From positions 1-61,958 of the forward strand of contig PLOR01000034.1 of assembly GCA_003142185.1 (NCBI GenBank): a DNA stretch of 61,958 bases. Reading direction: 5' to 3'. How positions within the stretch are numbered: the stretch's first letter is position 1; the number at the start of each line of letters is the position of its first letter. The DNA is from Bryobacterales bacterium. GTDB lineage: Bacteria; Acidobacteriota; Terriglobia; Bryobacterales; Bryobacteraceae. This document shows, piece after piece, positions 1 to 7,907 of the stretch. The notes under the pieces are model-generated. The model was not told the origin of the DNA and did not search any database. It worked only from the letters and a program-made list of their open reading frames with translations. The position numbers and the translations under genes were made by a program.

Positions 1-36
1 CTCATTCCATCTAAAGCCTTTGGATAGCGACGTGTT

Positions 37-116
37 GCGGCACGGCTGAAGCCGGTGCCCTGATACAAAGCCGATGTGTGGCGGCACGGCTGAAGCCGTC
101 GCCCTGATACAAAGCC
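37..116. repeat. Dispersed repeat A, two tandem units
   Basis: Two near-identical 36-base units (37-72 and 81-116) carry the core GCGGCACGGCTGAAGCC followed by CCTGATACAAAGCC. The same core returns as an inverted pair at 26594-26746. The rest of 1-258 holds no credible gene. Confidence 0.8.
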
Positions 117-258
117 AGCCGCGGAGTTCGCCCGAAGAAGGGTGCCGCTGATATCCTTGTCGTCGATTCAGCCGCGCGGCTGCCGACCGACAATTAGCGC
201 CACTCAGTCTCCGCGTCGCCGGCCTTGATATCGGCGCTCGTGGAGTGTCGCCGAATCT

Positions 259-909
259 CTAATGTGCGTGTTCTGGATTTCCTAATGGTGGCAAGGCGTC
301 CCACTGCCCGGCTTGCGAAAGCTCCAGGCGGCGCAGCCGCAGGGCCAGCCCCAGCTTGCAGATTGCGCTGAAACCGTAGTAAGAGCCGAACCAAAGAAAG
401 TCTATGAGTGGACTTCGTTCCACGTTCAATTGGCGAAACGCCAGCGCAAGAAACACCAAAGCAAAACCAACCGAGACCACCCCGGCCGCCCCAAGAAGCC
501 ATTTGGCCGTAACGTGACGCCGCGACGTTCGTACGACTGCCAGTTCATAAATGCCGATGCTGATTGCCATCACGACGATCAGGAGCGCAATCGAACGAAA
601 GGCGATTGGTCTGTTCGCCCAGAAAGTAAAGAGCAGCCCGAGCGCGCTAAGAGCGAGGCCATTCAGCACCAGAAGCCAGGCTCTGCCCTTTCTGGAATTC
701 CAAATGCCGGCTGCGACCGTGCAAACTCCCGCGGCCAGTGCGAGCTCACCCATATGCACAAGCGTTCCATTGACATCCACGGTTGTACGCAGAGCCAGGG
801 ATCCATCCGGGCGCTGCATGAAAAGGTTCATGGCCGATAACATCGCGTCAAAGACGCCACCCAATGCCAGTAACCACCAGTTCTTATTCAGCGCTTGGAT
901 CAAGTGCAC
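259..909 (-). CDS. Small multi-span inner-membrane protein, unknown function
   Basis: A 216-residue hydrophobic protein if translation starts at the GTG ending at 909. The same frame stays open to a TTG at 960, so the start is uncertain. The GTG is preferred because the first membrane segment (around NWWLLALGGVFDAML) follows about 10 residues later. Four to six hydrophobic segments are visible, with an Arg-rich loop (RTSRRH) mid-protein and a charged C-terminal tail. There is no enzymatic motif. It looks like a generic small integral membrane protein; a DUF308/HdeD-like relationship is possible but not shown. The gene stands alone and ends beside repeat A. Confidence 0.6.
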   Translation of the reverse strand: MHLIQALNKNWWLLALGGVFDAMLSAMNLFMQRPDGSLALRTTVDVNGTLVHMGELALAAGVCTVAAGIWNSRKGRAWLLVLNGLALSALGLLFTFWANRPIAFRSIALLIVVMAISIGIYELAVVRTSRRHVTAKWLLGAAGVVSVGFALVFLALAFRQLNVERSPLIDFLWFGSYYGFSAICKLGLALRLRRLELSQAGQWDALPPLGNPEHAH

Positions 910-1047
910 CTCCGGATTGCGATGCAGCCCTACCGCAGGGTGTTGAGTGCTCTGCCGCAATCATAGCACCGCGTCAAGGATCTCGATCTCAAGTGCGCTG
1001 CTTGATGTGCGGTAAGTGACGTTCTTATGCTCGGCGGAAGGCAACGC

Positions 1048-1071
1048 GGGGCGGACCACCGGGTCCGCCCC
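1048..1071. repeat. Perfect 10-bp inverted repeat upstream of methyltransferase gene
   Basis: GGGGCGGACC (1048-1057) and GGTCCGCCCC (1062-1071) can form a strong hairpin with a four-base loop. It sits about 30 bases before the methyltransferase start, so it is in the leader or just upstream of the promoter. It may be another dispersed repeat rather than a terminator, because no T-run follows. Confidence 0.55.
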
Positions 1072-1097
1072 ACCTGCCGTTTTGGGCGAGAATAAGT

Positions 1098-2498
1098 GTG
1101 ATGAGCGAACGCACTTCGGCATTGGCGAACGATCCGGTCTTCGCCGCGCGCATTCAGAAATATGTGGCGGACCTCTCGCGCAAACAGCACTATCACAGCC
1201 TGGAATTGAACGATGGCACGGTGCTGCCGGGGCTGATCGGCGTGGAGGCGTTGCGCGCGCGGGTCCGCGCGTTTCCCATCCCGGAGGATCTAATCGGCCG
1301 GCGCGTGCTCGACGTGGGAGCGGCCTCGGGCTGGAACGCGTTCGAGATGGAGCGCCGCGGCGCCGAGGTGGTCGCGGTCGATTGCGTCGAATACAGCGAG
1401 CTCCGCGAAGTCGGGGAACTGCGCGGGTCGCGCATCGATTACCGCCTGCTCGATGTGGACGAACTGGACCCGGCCGGCATCGGCACCTTCGATTACATCC
1501 TGTTCTTCGGCGTGCTCTATCATCTGCGCCATCCGCTGCTGGGCCTGGAGAGAATTTGCGCCCTCGCGCGCGATAGCGTGTTTATCGAATCGTTCGTCGC
1601 GGATGGGTTGGGAGAGCGGTCCGACGCCTGCACAATGGAGTTCTACGAAACCGACGAGCTGGGCGGCCAGATCGACAACTGGTTCGGCCCCACCACGAAG
1701 TGCCTGATGGCGATGTGCCGGTCGGCCGGATTCGCCCAGGTGACGCTTGAGTACGTCGGCGAAGGGCGGGCCGGCATCACGTGCCGGCGCCGCTGGGAAG
1801 CTCCGGCGGCGAATCCGGTGGCCGCGCCTCCTTATCTGTGTTCGGCGGTCAACAATCGGACCATCGAGCCGACCTTCCACCGCGCGAAGGACGAATACAT
1901 GTGCCTCTACTTCCGCTCGCGCGAAACTCTCACCCGGCACGATCTGCGCGCGGAAGTGGATGGCCTCGGCGTGCCTGCTTTGGCCGTGACCCGGACCGGC
2001 GAGCAACGCGATGGCACCGGAGAATGGCAGGCCAACTTGCGGCTGCCGCCGGGCCTCTCCGCCGGCTCGCATGAGGTTCGCCTGCGCACCGTCAACTCTG
2101 GCTTCAGCAATAGCCTGGCGATATTGATGACCGCGGAGGCGGGCCCGGGTCCAGCGCTGCCCGTTAACTTCCCGCCGCTCGAAGCGGCCAGTGCGTCCGC
2201 CCCCGTGATGGTTGCGGTCGAAAACACGTTCGACGGTTCCGCCATTTTCCGCGGGTTCAAGAACGAGTTTCTGTCGCTCGTGTTCACCACCGATGAAACC
2301 GCCTTGCGGCGCGACGACGTGCTATTACAAGTGGATGGTCACGACGTGCCGGTTCACCTCTTGACGAACCCCGGCGGCGTGGAGTGGCAGGTGAATGCGA
2401 AACTCCCCAGTGACCTCACCGCCGGAACCCATCGCGCCAGAGTTCGCACCAGCCGCAGCCCGTTCTGTGAATCCGGCGAGTTCAGGCTGGAAGGGTAG
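1098..2498 (+). CDS. Class I SAM-dependent methyltransferase with two C-terminal beta-rich repeats
   Basis: 466 residues. The N-terminal half (about 60-230) is a Rossmann methyltransferase: the SAM-binding glycine motif LDVGAASGWN lies at 71-80 and an acidic strand end (VVAVD) at 91-95, as in DUF1698/CmoB-like and sugar/small-molecule methyltransferases. The C-terminal half is a duplication: residues about 243-345 and 367-466 align with each other and share a basic/acidic-VDG-hydrophobic-VP core, a W-Q-N/V-LP block and an AG-H-V/A-R-RT block. They look like Ig/IPT-type beta sandwiches. GTG at 1098 and ATG at 1101 are both possible starts. The substrate is unknown; glycan or lipid methylation is only a guess. 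It is convergent with the gene that follows. Confidence 0.85.
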   Translation: MMSERTSALANDPVFAARIQKYVADLSRKQHYHSLELNDGTVLPGLIGVEALRARVRAFPIPEDLIGRRVLDVGAASGWNAFEMERRGAEVVAVDCVEYSELREVGELRGSRIDYRLLDVDELDPAGIGTFDYILFFGVLYHLRHPLLGLERICALARDSVFIESFVADGLGERSDACTMEFYETDELGGQIDNWFGPTTKCLMAMCRSAGFAQVTLEYVGEGRAGITCRRRWEAPAANPVAAPPYLCSAVNNRTIEPTFHRAKDEYMCLYFRSRETLTRHDLRAEVDGLGVPALAVTRTGEQRDGTGEWQANLRLPPGLSAGSHEVRLRTVNSGFSNSLAILMTAEAGPGPALPVNFPPLEAASASAPVMVAVENTFDGSAIFRGFKNEFLSLVFTTDETALRRDDVLLQVDGHDVPVHLLTNPGGVEWQVNAKLPSDLTAGTHRARVRTSRSPFCESGEFRLEG

Positions 2499-2582
2499 GG
2501 AAGGCGTGCAGGACTCTTTTCGAGCCACTTCCAGGAAACTTCCTTAGGTTTTCGACCGGCAGATTCGGTTCTATCGAAAGGA

Positions 2583-2606
2583 CCGCTCCCTATGGTCGCG
2601 GCTCCG
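2583..2606. repeat. Dispersed repeat C, half copy
   Basis: CCGCTCCCTATGGTCGCGGC matches one arm of the full inverted repeat at 4544-4610. It lies between two convergent genes. Confidence 0.65.
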
Positions 2607-2671
2607 TTCGGAGGCGCGACGATTAGCGGGCCGCGCTCCAGTATAGAGCGCTACATCACACGGTCGAGGAC

Positions 2672-3169
2672 CTAGTGTCTGGACGGGTCGTGCCCGGCGG
2701 CGGGCTCGGCTCGGCGAGTGAGTTTCAGTCCAACCCCCGGGTCTTTGCCGGCTTGCTGGTCGTCCAGTTTCCACAGACGCAACTCATCCGTCCCGGCAAC
2801 GTCCACGCGGAATTTGACCTTCGGACCGGGTTCCGCGCCCTCCTGGTATGTGCGTGGCTGCACTTCAAACGTGAGCGTCTTCGCTTCCACGCGCGGTAGC
2901 AGCAGCGGCACGGGATCCTCTGCCGTTATTCGCAACGGGCTATCGGGTTCGCCGCGTTCTTGAACATAGAACACAACGGTGCCGCTAATCTTTCCGCCGG
3001 CCTCATCGATCTTGAGATCGATTCCAGGATGATCATTCAGCTTTCCTTCCCAGGTACCGGCGAACGAGGAGTTCGCGTGAGCCGCGGCTGGAGACTGAGC
3101 GATGGCAAGAGTCGCGGTGCATGCCAGTGCTGCCAGTGTGGCGATGATCGTTGTCAGGTTCGTTTTCAT
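2672..3169 (-). CDS. Exported hypothetical protein, lipocalin-like size
   Basis: 165 residues with a clear Sec signal peptide: MKTNLTT, a hydrophobic core rich in Ala/Leu, then a likely cut after AIAQ near residue 25. The mature part is about 140 residues, beta-rich and without Cys. It contains G-T-W-E-G-K-L near the N-terminus, a pattern common in small secreted proteins that test for 'difference between treated and baseline' beta-barrel folds, but no family is recognised. The ATG is supported by a GGAGG-type ribosome site about 7 bases upstream on the minus strand. It is monocistronic and flanked by repeat C and a MITE-like repeat. Confidence 0.75.
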   Translation of the reverse strand: MKTNLTTIIATLAALACTATLAIAQSPAAAHANSSFAGTWEGKLNDHPGIDLKIDEAGGKISGTVVFYVQERGEPDSPLRITAEDPVPLLLPRVEAKTLTFEVQPRTYQEGAEPGPKVKFRVDVAGTDELRLWKLDDQQAGKDPGVGLKLTRRAEPAAGHDPSRH

Positions 3170-3329
3170 GTTACTGCCTCCTAAACGGAAGGTCCCTTGG
3201 CGCCGCCTAGAGAGGCTGTCGCCAGCATGCCGCCGAGGCCCATCGTCTCGACGGCGCGCAGAGAGTGCGGCCGCTCAGACCGCCTAAGTCCTTGTCACGA
3301 AATGACCATGCAAAACCCTGGCGACGGAC

Positions 3330-3443
3330 GTGGCGCGCGCACTCTTACGTGCCGTGTCGAGACTCTTTTCGACATCTGTGCGCGCGTGGGAAACCCGGCA
3401 TCGGCACGCGTGCCGATGCGGCACGCGCGAGTGCGTGCACCAC
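3330..3443. repeat. MITE-like repeat B, full copy (114 bp)
   Basis: The ends are inverted copies of about 28 bp beginning GTGGCGCRCGCACTC, with an internal second inverted pair around CGGCACGCGTGCCG. A second full copy of nearly the same length lies at 19094-19206 and a single arm at 16037-16085. The remaining bases between 3170 and 3454 show no gene. Confidence 0.75.
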
Positions 3444-3454
3444 GGGGAATCTCG

Positions 3455-3982
3455 CTACGCGCAATCGACGTGCGCGTTGATCACGAGGGATTCGACAGGC
3501 TTTCCGTTATCCCCACGCTTGTCGGAAACGAGTTTCAGTTCCAGATTGAGCTGCGGCGGCTTGTACAAACGGTTCTCGTACAAGGCGACTTCATAGTGCT
3601 CGTTCTTTTCGTTGGTGCCGAGCACACCCAAGACTTGCCTTCCGGCGGGGGCGGCGTTGCCGTTGTAAATAACCGTTCCATTGACGCCTTTATCCGCGCG
3701 GCCGAGAGCCTTATTGTATTTCGCGGGGCGGAACACGATTTGGTTCACATGTGCCGACCACGGTGTTTTCTTGATCTCATCGAACAGCGGGCCAGGAACC
3801 TTGAAAAAGCAGTTCAGCTTCAGCAATCCGGGAATGCCGGCATCGAACCAGGCGTCATGCCACCCGGCCTCCGTTCGCTTGCCGGCCGGCTCCGGGCCGA
3901 ACACAAACCGCATGCCGAGGGTGGTGGCCGCCTCGACGAGCTTTGCTTCGAACTCCTGAAAATTGTCGACGTTGACCGGCAT
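3455..3982 (-). CDS. Conserved hypothetical cytoplasmic protein
   Basis: 175 residues without signal peptide or membrane segment. A good ribosome site (AGGAGGTCC) lies just before the ATG. The protein mixes helices at the N-terminus (FQEFEAKLVEAATTLG) with later beta strands and has one Cys near the C-terminus. No family or catalytic motif is recognised. The stop codon lies 11 bases from the end of the MITE-like repeat B, so a repeat insertion may have trimmed the original 3' end. It is separated from osmC by about 45 bases and reads in the same direction as it. Confidence 0.7.
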   Translation of the reverse strand: MPVNVDNFQEFEAKLVEAATTLGMRFVFGPEPAGKRTEAGWHDAWFDAGIPGLLKLNCFFKVPGPLFDEIKKTPWSAHVNQIVFRPAKYNKALGRADKGVNGTVIYNGNAAPAGRQVLGVLGTNEKNEHYEVALYENRLYKPPQLNLELKLVSDKRGDNGKPVESLVINAHVDCA

Positions 3983-4028
3983 GAGGGACCTCCTGCGACT
4001 GCACGGGAATGCCGGAATTATATAACAT

Positions 4029-4454
4029 TCACGCTTCGAGTGTGGCGGAAAGCGTGATCTTAGTGTTGTACAGCTTGGAAACCGGGCAGCCGGATTTGGC
4101 GTTGGCCACGGCCTGATCGAAGGCGGCCTGATTGGCGCCCGGCACTTTCGCCTTGAGCTCCAGGTGGCTTTCGGTGACTGCGAAGCCTTCGGCGCCCTTT
4201 TCCAAGCTGATGGTGCAAATGGTCTCCAGGCTCAGTGGGACCAGGTTCGCCTCGCCCAGTTGGGCAGAGAGTGCCATGGTAAAGCAACCGGCGTGAGCCG
4301 CGGCCAGGAGTTCCTCGGGGTTGGTCCCCTTGCCGTTTTCAAAGCGTGTGCTGAAGGAATATTGCGAGTTCTCCAACACTCCGCTGGCCGTAGATACGGT
4401 ACCCTTCCCGTTTTTCAAATCGCCGTGCCATTGCGCGCTTGCTGTACGTTTCAC
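4029..4454 (-). CDS. osmC: OsmC/Ohr-family peroxiredoxin-like protein
   Basis: 141 residues, the full length for OsmC. The two family cysteines are present: C57 in AGCFTMALS, on the long central helix, and C123 in SGCPVSK. In OsmC/Ohr enzymes these two thiols reduce organic hydroperoxides. The N-terminal strands ([14 protein letters not shown]) and the NPEELL motif before the helix fit OsmC better than Ohr. The start is a GTG preceded by GGGAGG about 12 bases upstream. It lies downstream of the leu operon but is separated from it by an inverted repeat, so it is probably transcribed independently. Confidence 0.93.
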   Translation of the reverse strand: MKRTASAQWHGDLKNGKGTVSTASGVLENSQYSFSTRFENGKGTNPEELLAAAHAGCFTMALSAQLGEANLVPLSLETICTISLEKGAEGFAVTESHLELKAKVPGANQAAFDQAVANAKSGCPVSKLYNTKITLSATLEA

Positions 4455-4543
4455 TTCGGTGTCTTGCCTCCCTGATTGTGGATGGGGCAGGCGGCGAAAA
4501 GTTGCAGGAAATAGCGCGTAGAGGTGCGGTATTCAAACGCCGG

Positions 4544-4610
4544 CCGCTCCCTATGATCGCGGCTCCGATGCGTGTTCATGCCCTATCGGAGCCGCGACCA
4601 TTGGGAGCGG
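4544..4610. repeat. Dispersed repeat C, complete inverted repeat; possible leu operon terminator
   Basis: Arms of about 26 bp (from CCGCTCCCTATGATCGC to the mirror copy ending GGGAGCGG at 4610) with about three mismatches and a 15-base loop. It lies 13 bases past the leuD stop, so the transcript would fold into a large hairpin at the operon's end. Part copies occur at 2583, 16777, 34181 and 44662. Confidence 0.75.
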
Positions 4611-4623
4611 TCGGTACGGGTTG

Positions 4624-5241
4624 TTACCTAACGATCTCTAACGTATTGATCGGCGACGGGTGCGACGATTCGTAGGCGCGGATAGCGCCCTCCTGTTTCA
4701 GGATGTAGCCCAGCTCATCGACGCCTTCGATCAGGCAGTGTTTGGCGAACGCGTCGATGGGGAAGGGAACGCGCCGGCCGGCCGGCGTGGTGAGCGTCTG
4801 CGCCGCGAGGTCGATTTCGACCGTGACACCCGGGTCGGCGGCGACCGCCGCAAACAGCTCCGCGTGCACGTCGGGCGGGACGGCGATGGGCAGCAGCGCG
4901 TTCTTCAGCGAGTTTCCCGTGAAGATATCGGCGAACGAAGTGCTGATCACGGCGCGGAAGCCGAACTGGGTGAGCGCCCATGGAGCGTGCTCGCGCGAGC
5001 TGCCGCAGCCGAAATTGTCGCCGGCCAGCAGCACCTGCGCGCCCGCCACGCGCGGCTGGTTGAGAATGAAATCCGGTTTGGGATTGCCCTGCGCATCGTA
5101 GCGCCAATCACAGAACAACTGCCGGTCGAGGCCCTCCTTGGAAGTCGTCTTCAGGAAGCGCGCCGGAATGATCTGGTCGGTGTCAATGTTGTTGATGGCG
5201 AGCGGAACCAGGCGGCTGCGAAAATTGGTGAATGGCTTCAT
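4624..5241 (-). CDS. leuD: 3-isopropylmalate dehydratase small subunit
   Basis: 205 residues, normal for LeuD. With LeuC it forms the isopropylmalate isomerase that converts 2- to 3-isopropylmalate in leucine synthesis (cytoplasm). Family blocks are clear: the [14 protein letters not shown] motif near residue 18, the [15 protein letters not shown] substrate loop, and [11 protein letters not shown]. The start is set by an ATGA overlap with the leuC stop (5238-5241), which implies translational coupling. The same frame is open further upstream but that part is a shadow of leuC. Confidence 0.96.
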   Translation of the reverse strand: MKPFTNFRSRLVPLAINNIDTDQIIPARFLKTTSKEGLDRQLFCDWRYDAQGNPKPDFILNQPRVAGAQVLLAGDNFGCGSSREHAPWALTQFGFRAVISTSFADIFTGNSLKNALLPIAVPPDVHAELFAAVAADPGVTVEIDLAAQTLTTPAGRRVPFPIDAFAKHCLIEGVDELGYILKQEGAIRAYESSHPSPINTLEIVR

Positions 5242-6638
5242 AGCAGTGTCCTCACGTCGGTGACCACGCCGGTGATGGCGCTGGCCGCCGCGGTCAATGG
5301 GCTGGCCAGGAAGGTGCGGCCCCCTTTGCCCTGGCGGCCTTCGAAATTGCGGTTGCTGGTGGAAACGCTGTATTCGCCCGGAGCCAACTGGTCGCCGTTC
5401 ATGGCGATGCACATCGAGCAACCCGCGTCGCGCCATTCGCAACCGGCGGCGAGGAAAATGTCGGACAACCCCTCGGCGATGGCTTGGCGTTTGACCTCCT
5501 GCGATCCGGGCACCACCAGCACTCTCAGCTTGGGATTCACCTTGCGCCCCTTGAGGACCGAGGCGGCGGCGCGCAGATCGGAGATGCGCGAATTGGTGCA
5601 GCTTCCGATGAAGACCACGTCGATCGCGTGGCCGGCCAACGGTTTGCCGCCTTCGAGACCCATGTAAGCTAGCGCCTTGGCGATGGAATCGCGCGCCATC
5701 GGATCGGTAACTTCCGCCGGCTCGGGCAGCGGCGCGTTGATCGGCATGCCCATGCCGGGGTTGGTGCCGTAGGTGATCATCGGTTCGAGTGCATTGGCAT
5801 CGATGGTGACTTGCCGGTCGTAGATGGCACCCGAGTCGGTCGGCAGTTGCTTCCACCGCGCCATCGCAGCATCCCACGCCGCGCCTTTGGGAGCGTGGGG
5901 CCGGCCACAAAGATATTCGAACGTGGTGTCATCCGGCGCGATCAGGCCGGCGCGCGCACCCCCTTCGATCGACATGTTGCACACCGTCATGCGCTCATCC
6001 ATGCTCAGCGCGCGGATGGCGCTGCCGGTGAATTCGAACACGCACCCGGTGCCGCCGCCCACGCCGATCTTCGCAATCAACGCCAGGATGATGTCCTTGG
6101 CGGAGACGCCGCGGCGGAGCGTTCCCTCAACCTTTACTTCAAACGTTTTCGACTTGAGCTGCAGCAAACATTGCGAGGCCAGTACGTTCTCGACTTCGCT
6201 GGTGCCGATGCCGAAGGCCAGCGCTCCGAAGGCGCCGTGCGTAGCGGTGTGGCTGTCGCCGCAGACCACCGTCATGCCCGGTTGGGTGAGACCCAGCTCG
6301 GGGCCGATCACATGGACGATGCCTTGCCGGTCGCTATGCACGCCCAGGCAGCGGATGCCAAACTCGGCGCAATTGGTCTCAAGCTGAGCAAGTTGCTTGG
6401 CCGCGATCTGGTCCACGATGGGCAGCGACCGGTCCGTGGTAGGAATGCTGTGATCGGCGGTGGCGATGGTGAGATCGGGACGCCGGACTTTTAAACCGCG
6501 CTCGCGCAGGCCCTGAAACGCCTGCGGCGAGGTGACTTCATGCACCAGGTGCAAATCGATGAACAGCAGCGCAGGCGCGCCGGGCTGCTCCTCGACCAGG
6601 TGCGAGTTCCAGAGTTTTTCGATGATGGTATGAGGCAT
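5238..6638 (-). CDS. leuC: 3-isopropylmalate dehydratase large subunit
   Basis: 466 residues, the standard length of the bacterial LeuC subunit of the aconitase superfamily. The three 4Fe-4S ligands are visible: one Cys in FIGSCTNSR and two in [11 protein letters not shown]. The [10 protein letters not shown] motif is intact. It catalyses the second step of leucine synthesis together with LeuD. It is the third gene of leuABCD and is separated from leuB by 180 bases that hold a large inverted repeat, so it may have its own promoter or lie in a processed transcript. It overlaps leuD by four bases. Confidence 0.97.
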   Translation of the reverse strand: MPHTIIEKLWNSHLVEEQPGAPALLFIDLHLVHEVTSPQAFQGLRERGLKVRRPDLTIATADHSIPTTDRSLPIVDQIAAKQLAQLETNCAEFGIRCLGVHSDRQGIVHVIGPELGLTQPGMTVVCGDSHTATHGAFGALAFGIGTSEVENVLASQCLLQLKSKTFEVKVEGTLRRGVSAKDIILALIAKIGVGGGTGCVFEFTGSAIRALSMDERMTVCNMSIEGGARAGLIAPDDTTFEYLCGRPHAPKGAAWDAAMARWKQLPTDSGAIYDRQVTIDANALEPMITYGTNPGMGMPINAPLPEPAEVTDPMARDSIAKALAYMGLEGGKPLAGHAIDVVFIGSCTNSRISDLRAAASVLKGRKVNPKLRVLVVPGSQEVKRQAIAEGLSDIFLAAGCEWRDAGCSMCIAMNGDQLAPGEYSVSTSNRNFEGRQGKGGRTFLASPLTAAASAITGVVTDVRTLL

Positions 6639-6680
6639 AAAAAGGGCTTCAATTATTAGGTTACATCGTTGGAGGAAAAA

Positions 6681-6775
6681 TCAGAAGACAGGAGTCAGGA
6701 GACAGGAGTCAGAATATGGTGGCCGCTTCGCGGCGCTTTCATTCTGACTTCTGTCTCCTGACTTCTGTCTTCTGA
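6681..6775. repeat. Dispersed inverted repeat G inside the leu operon
   Basis: Arms of 35 bp (6681-6715 and 6741-6775) made of alternating CAGGAGTCAG/GACAGGAG units are nearly perfect complements around a GC-rich 25-base loop. Repeats of this CTGACTCCTG type are scattered in many soil bacterial genomes. Here it lies between leuB and leuC. Confidence 0.85.
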
Positions 6776-6818
6776 CTCCTCCCAAATTTGGCTGAGGCGG
6801 GGCTGGTAAGCCCCGCGC

Positions 6819-7904
6819 TCAGCCGATCGCGGCGCACACCGCTTGCCCCACCTGTTCGGTGGTGGCGGGCGCGCCGGAAGGTCGCAAATCCGCGGTAACT
6901 TTGCCGCTGGCGAGGACGGCTTCAATGGCCCTATCCACCGCGCCGGCTTCTTCCTTCAATCCGAAACTGTATTGCAGCATAGCTCCCACCGAGCCGATCG
7001 CCCCCAGCGGGTTGGCTTTGTTCTGTCGGGCGATATCGGGCGCCGAACCGTGTACCGGTTCGTATAATCCCACCCAAACGCCGGAGGGTTTCCGGCCGCC
7101 GATGGAGGCCGACGGCAACATGCCGATGGAACCGGCCAGCACCGCGCCTTCATCGCTCAAGATATCGCCAAACATATTTTCGGTGAGCACGATATCGAAG
7201 CGCCGCGGATTCAAAATCAGTTGCATGGCGCAGTTATCGACCAGCAGATGATCGAGTGCGACATCGGGATACTCTTTCGCCACCTCGACCACTACTCGCC
7301 GCCAGAGCTGCGAGTTTTCCAGCACGTTCGACTTATCGACCGAAGTCACTTTCTTGCGCCGCCCTTGCGCCAGGTGGAAGGCCATCCGGGAAACCCGTTC
7401 GATTTCCGTGCGCGTGTAGGTCATGGTATTGACCGCACGCGTTTCCCCGCCGTTTTCGGTAATACCGCGCGGGGTTCCGTAATAGATCCCGCCCGTCAGT
7501 TCGCGGACGATGATCATGTCGGTGCCTTCCACCAGGTGATTCTTCAAGGGCGAAGAATCCAGTTGCGACGCGTAGGCGCGTACCGGACGCAGGTTGGCGT
7601 ACACGCCTAGAGCCTGGCGAATTGCCAGCAGTCCTTTCTCCGGCCGTTTTTCGGGCGGAGCGTTGTCGAACTCGGGCAGTCCAACCGCGCCCATCAGGGT
7701 GGCATCGGCCTCGGCCGCCAGGCGCGCCGTCTCTTCCGGGAACGGCGTGCCGGTGCGATGAATCGCTACTCCGCCGAGCAACCCTTCCGTCAGTTTGAGG
7801 TTGTGATGCCATTTTTCGGCCACCCGGCCGAGAACCCGGACGGCTTCGCGCGTGACTTCCGCGCCGATGCCGTCGCCAGGCAAAACCAGAACATTCAGAT
7901 CCAT
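6819..7904 (-). CDS. leuB: 3-isopropylmalate dehydrogenase
   Basis: 361 residues, full length. It performs the NAD-dependent oxidative decarboxylation of 3-isopropylmalate. The N-terminal LPGDGIGAEV motif, the ELTGGIYYGTPRG substrate block, the catalytic DNCAMQL segment and TENMFGDILSDEGA (Asp residues that bind the metal and substrate) are all present, followed by EPVHGSAPDIA near the NAD site. The start lies only 3 bases after the leuA stop, so the two genes are co-transcribed and probably coupled. Confidence 0.97.
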   Translation of the reverse strand: MDLNVLVLPGDGIGAEVTREAVRVLGRVAEKWHHNLKLTEGLLGGVAIHRTGTPFPEETARLAAEADATLMGAVGLPEFDNAPPEKRPEKGLLAIRQALGVYANLRPVRAYASQLDSSPLKNHLVEGTDMIIVRELTGGIYYGTPRGITENGGETRAVNTMTYTRTEIERVSRMAFHLAQGRRKKVTSVDKSNVLENSQLWRRVVVEVAKEYPDVALDHLLVDNCAMQLILNPRRFDIVLTENMFGDILSDEGAVLAGSIGMLPSASIGGRKPSGVWVGLYEPVHGSAPDIARQNKANPLGAIGSVGAMLQYSFGLKEEAGAVDRAIEAVLASGKVTADLRPSGAPATTEQVGQAVCAAIG

Positions 7905-7907
7905 CTC

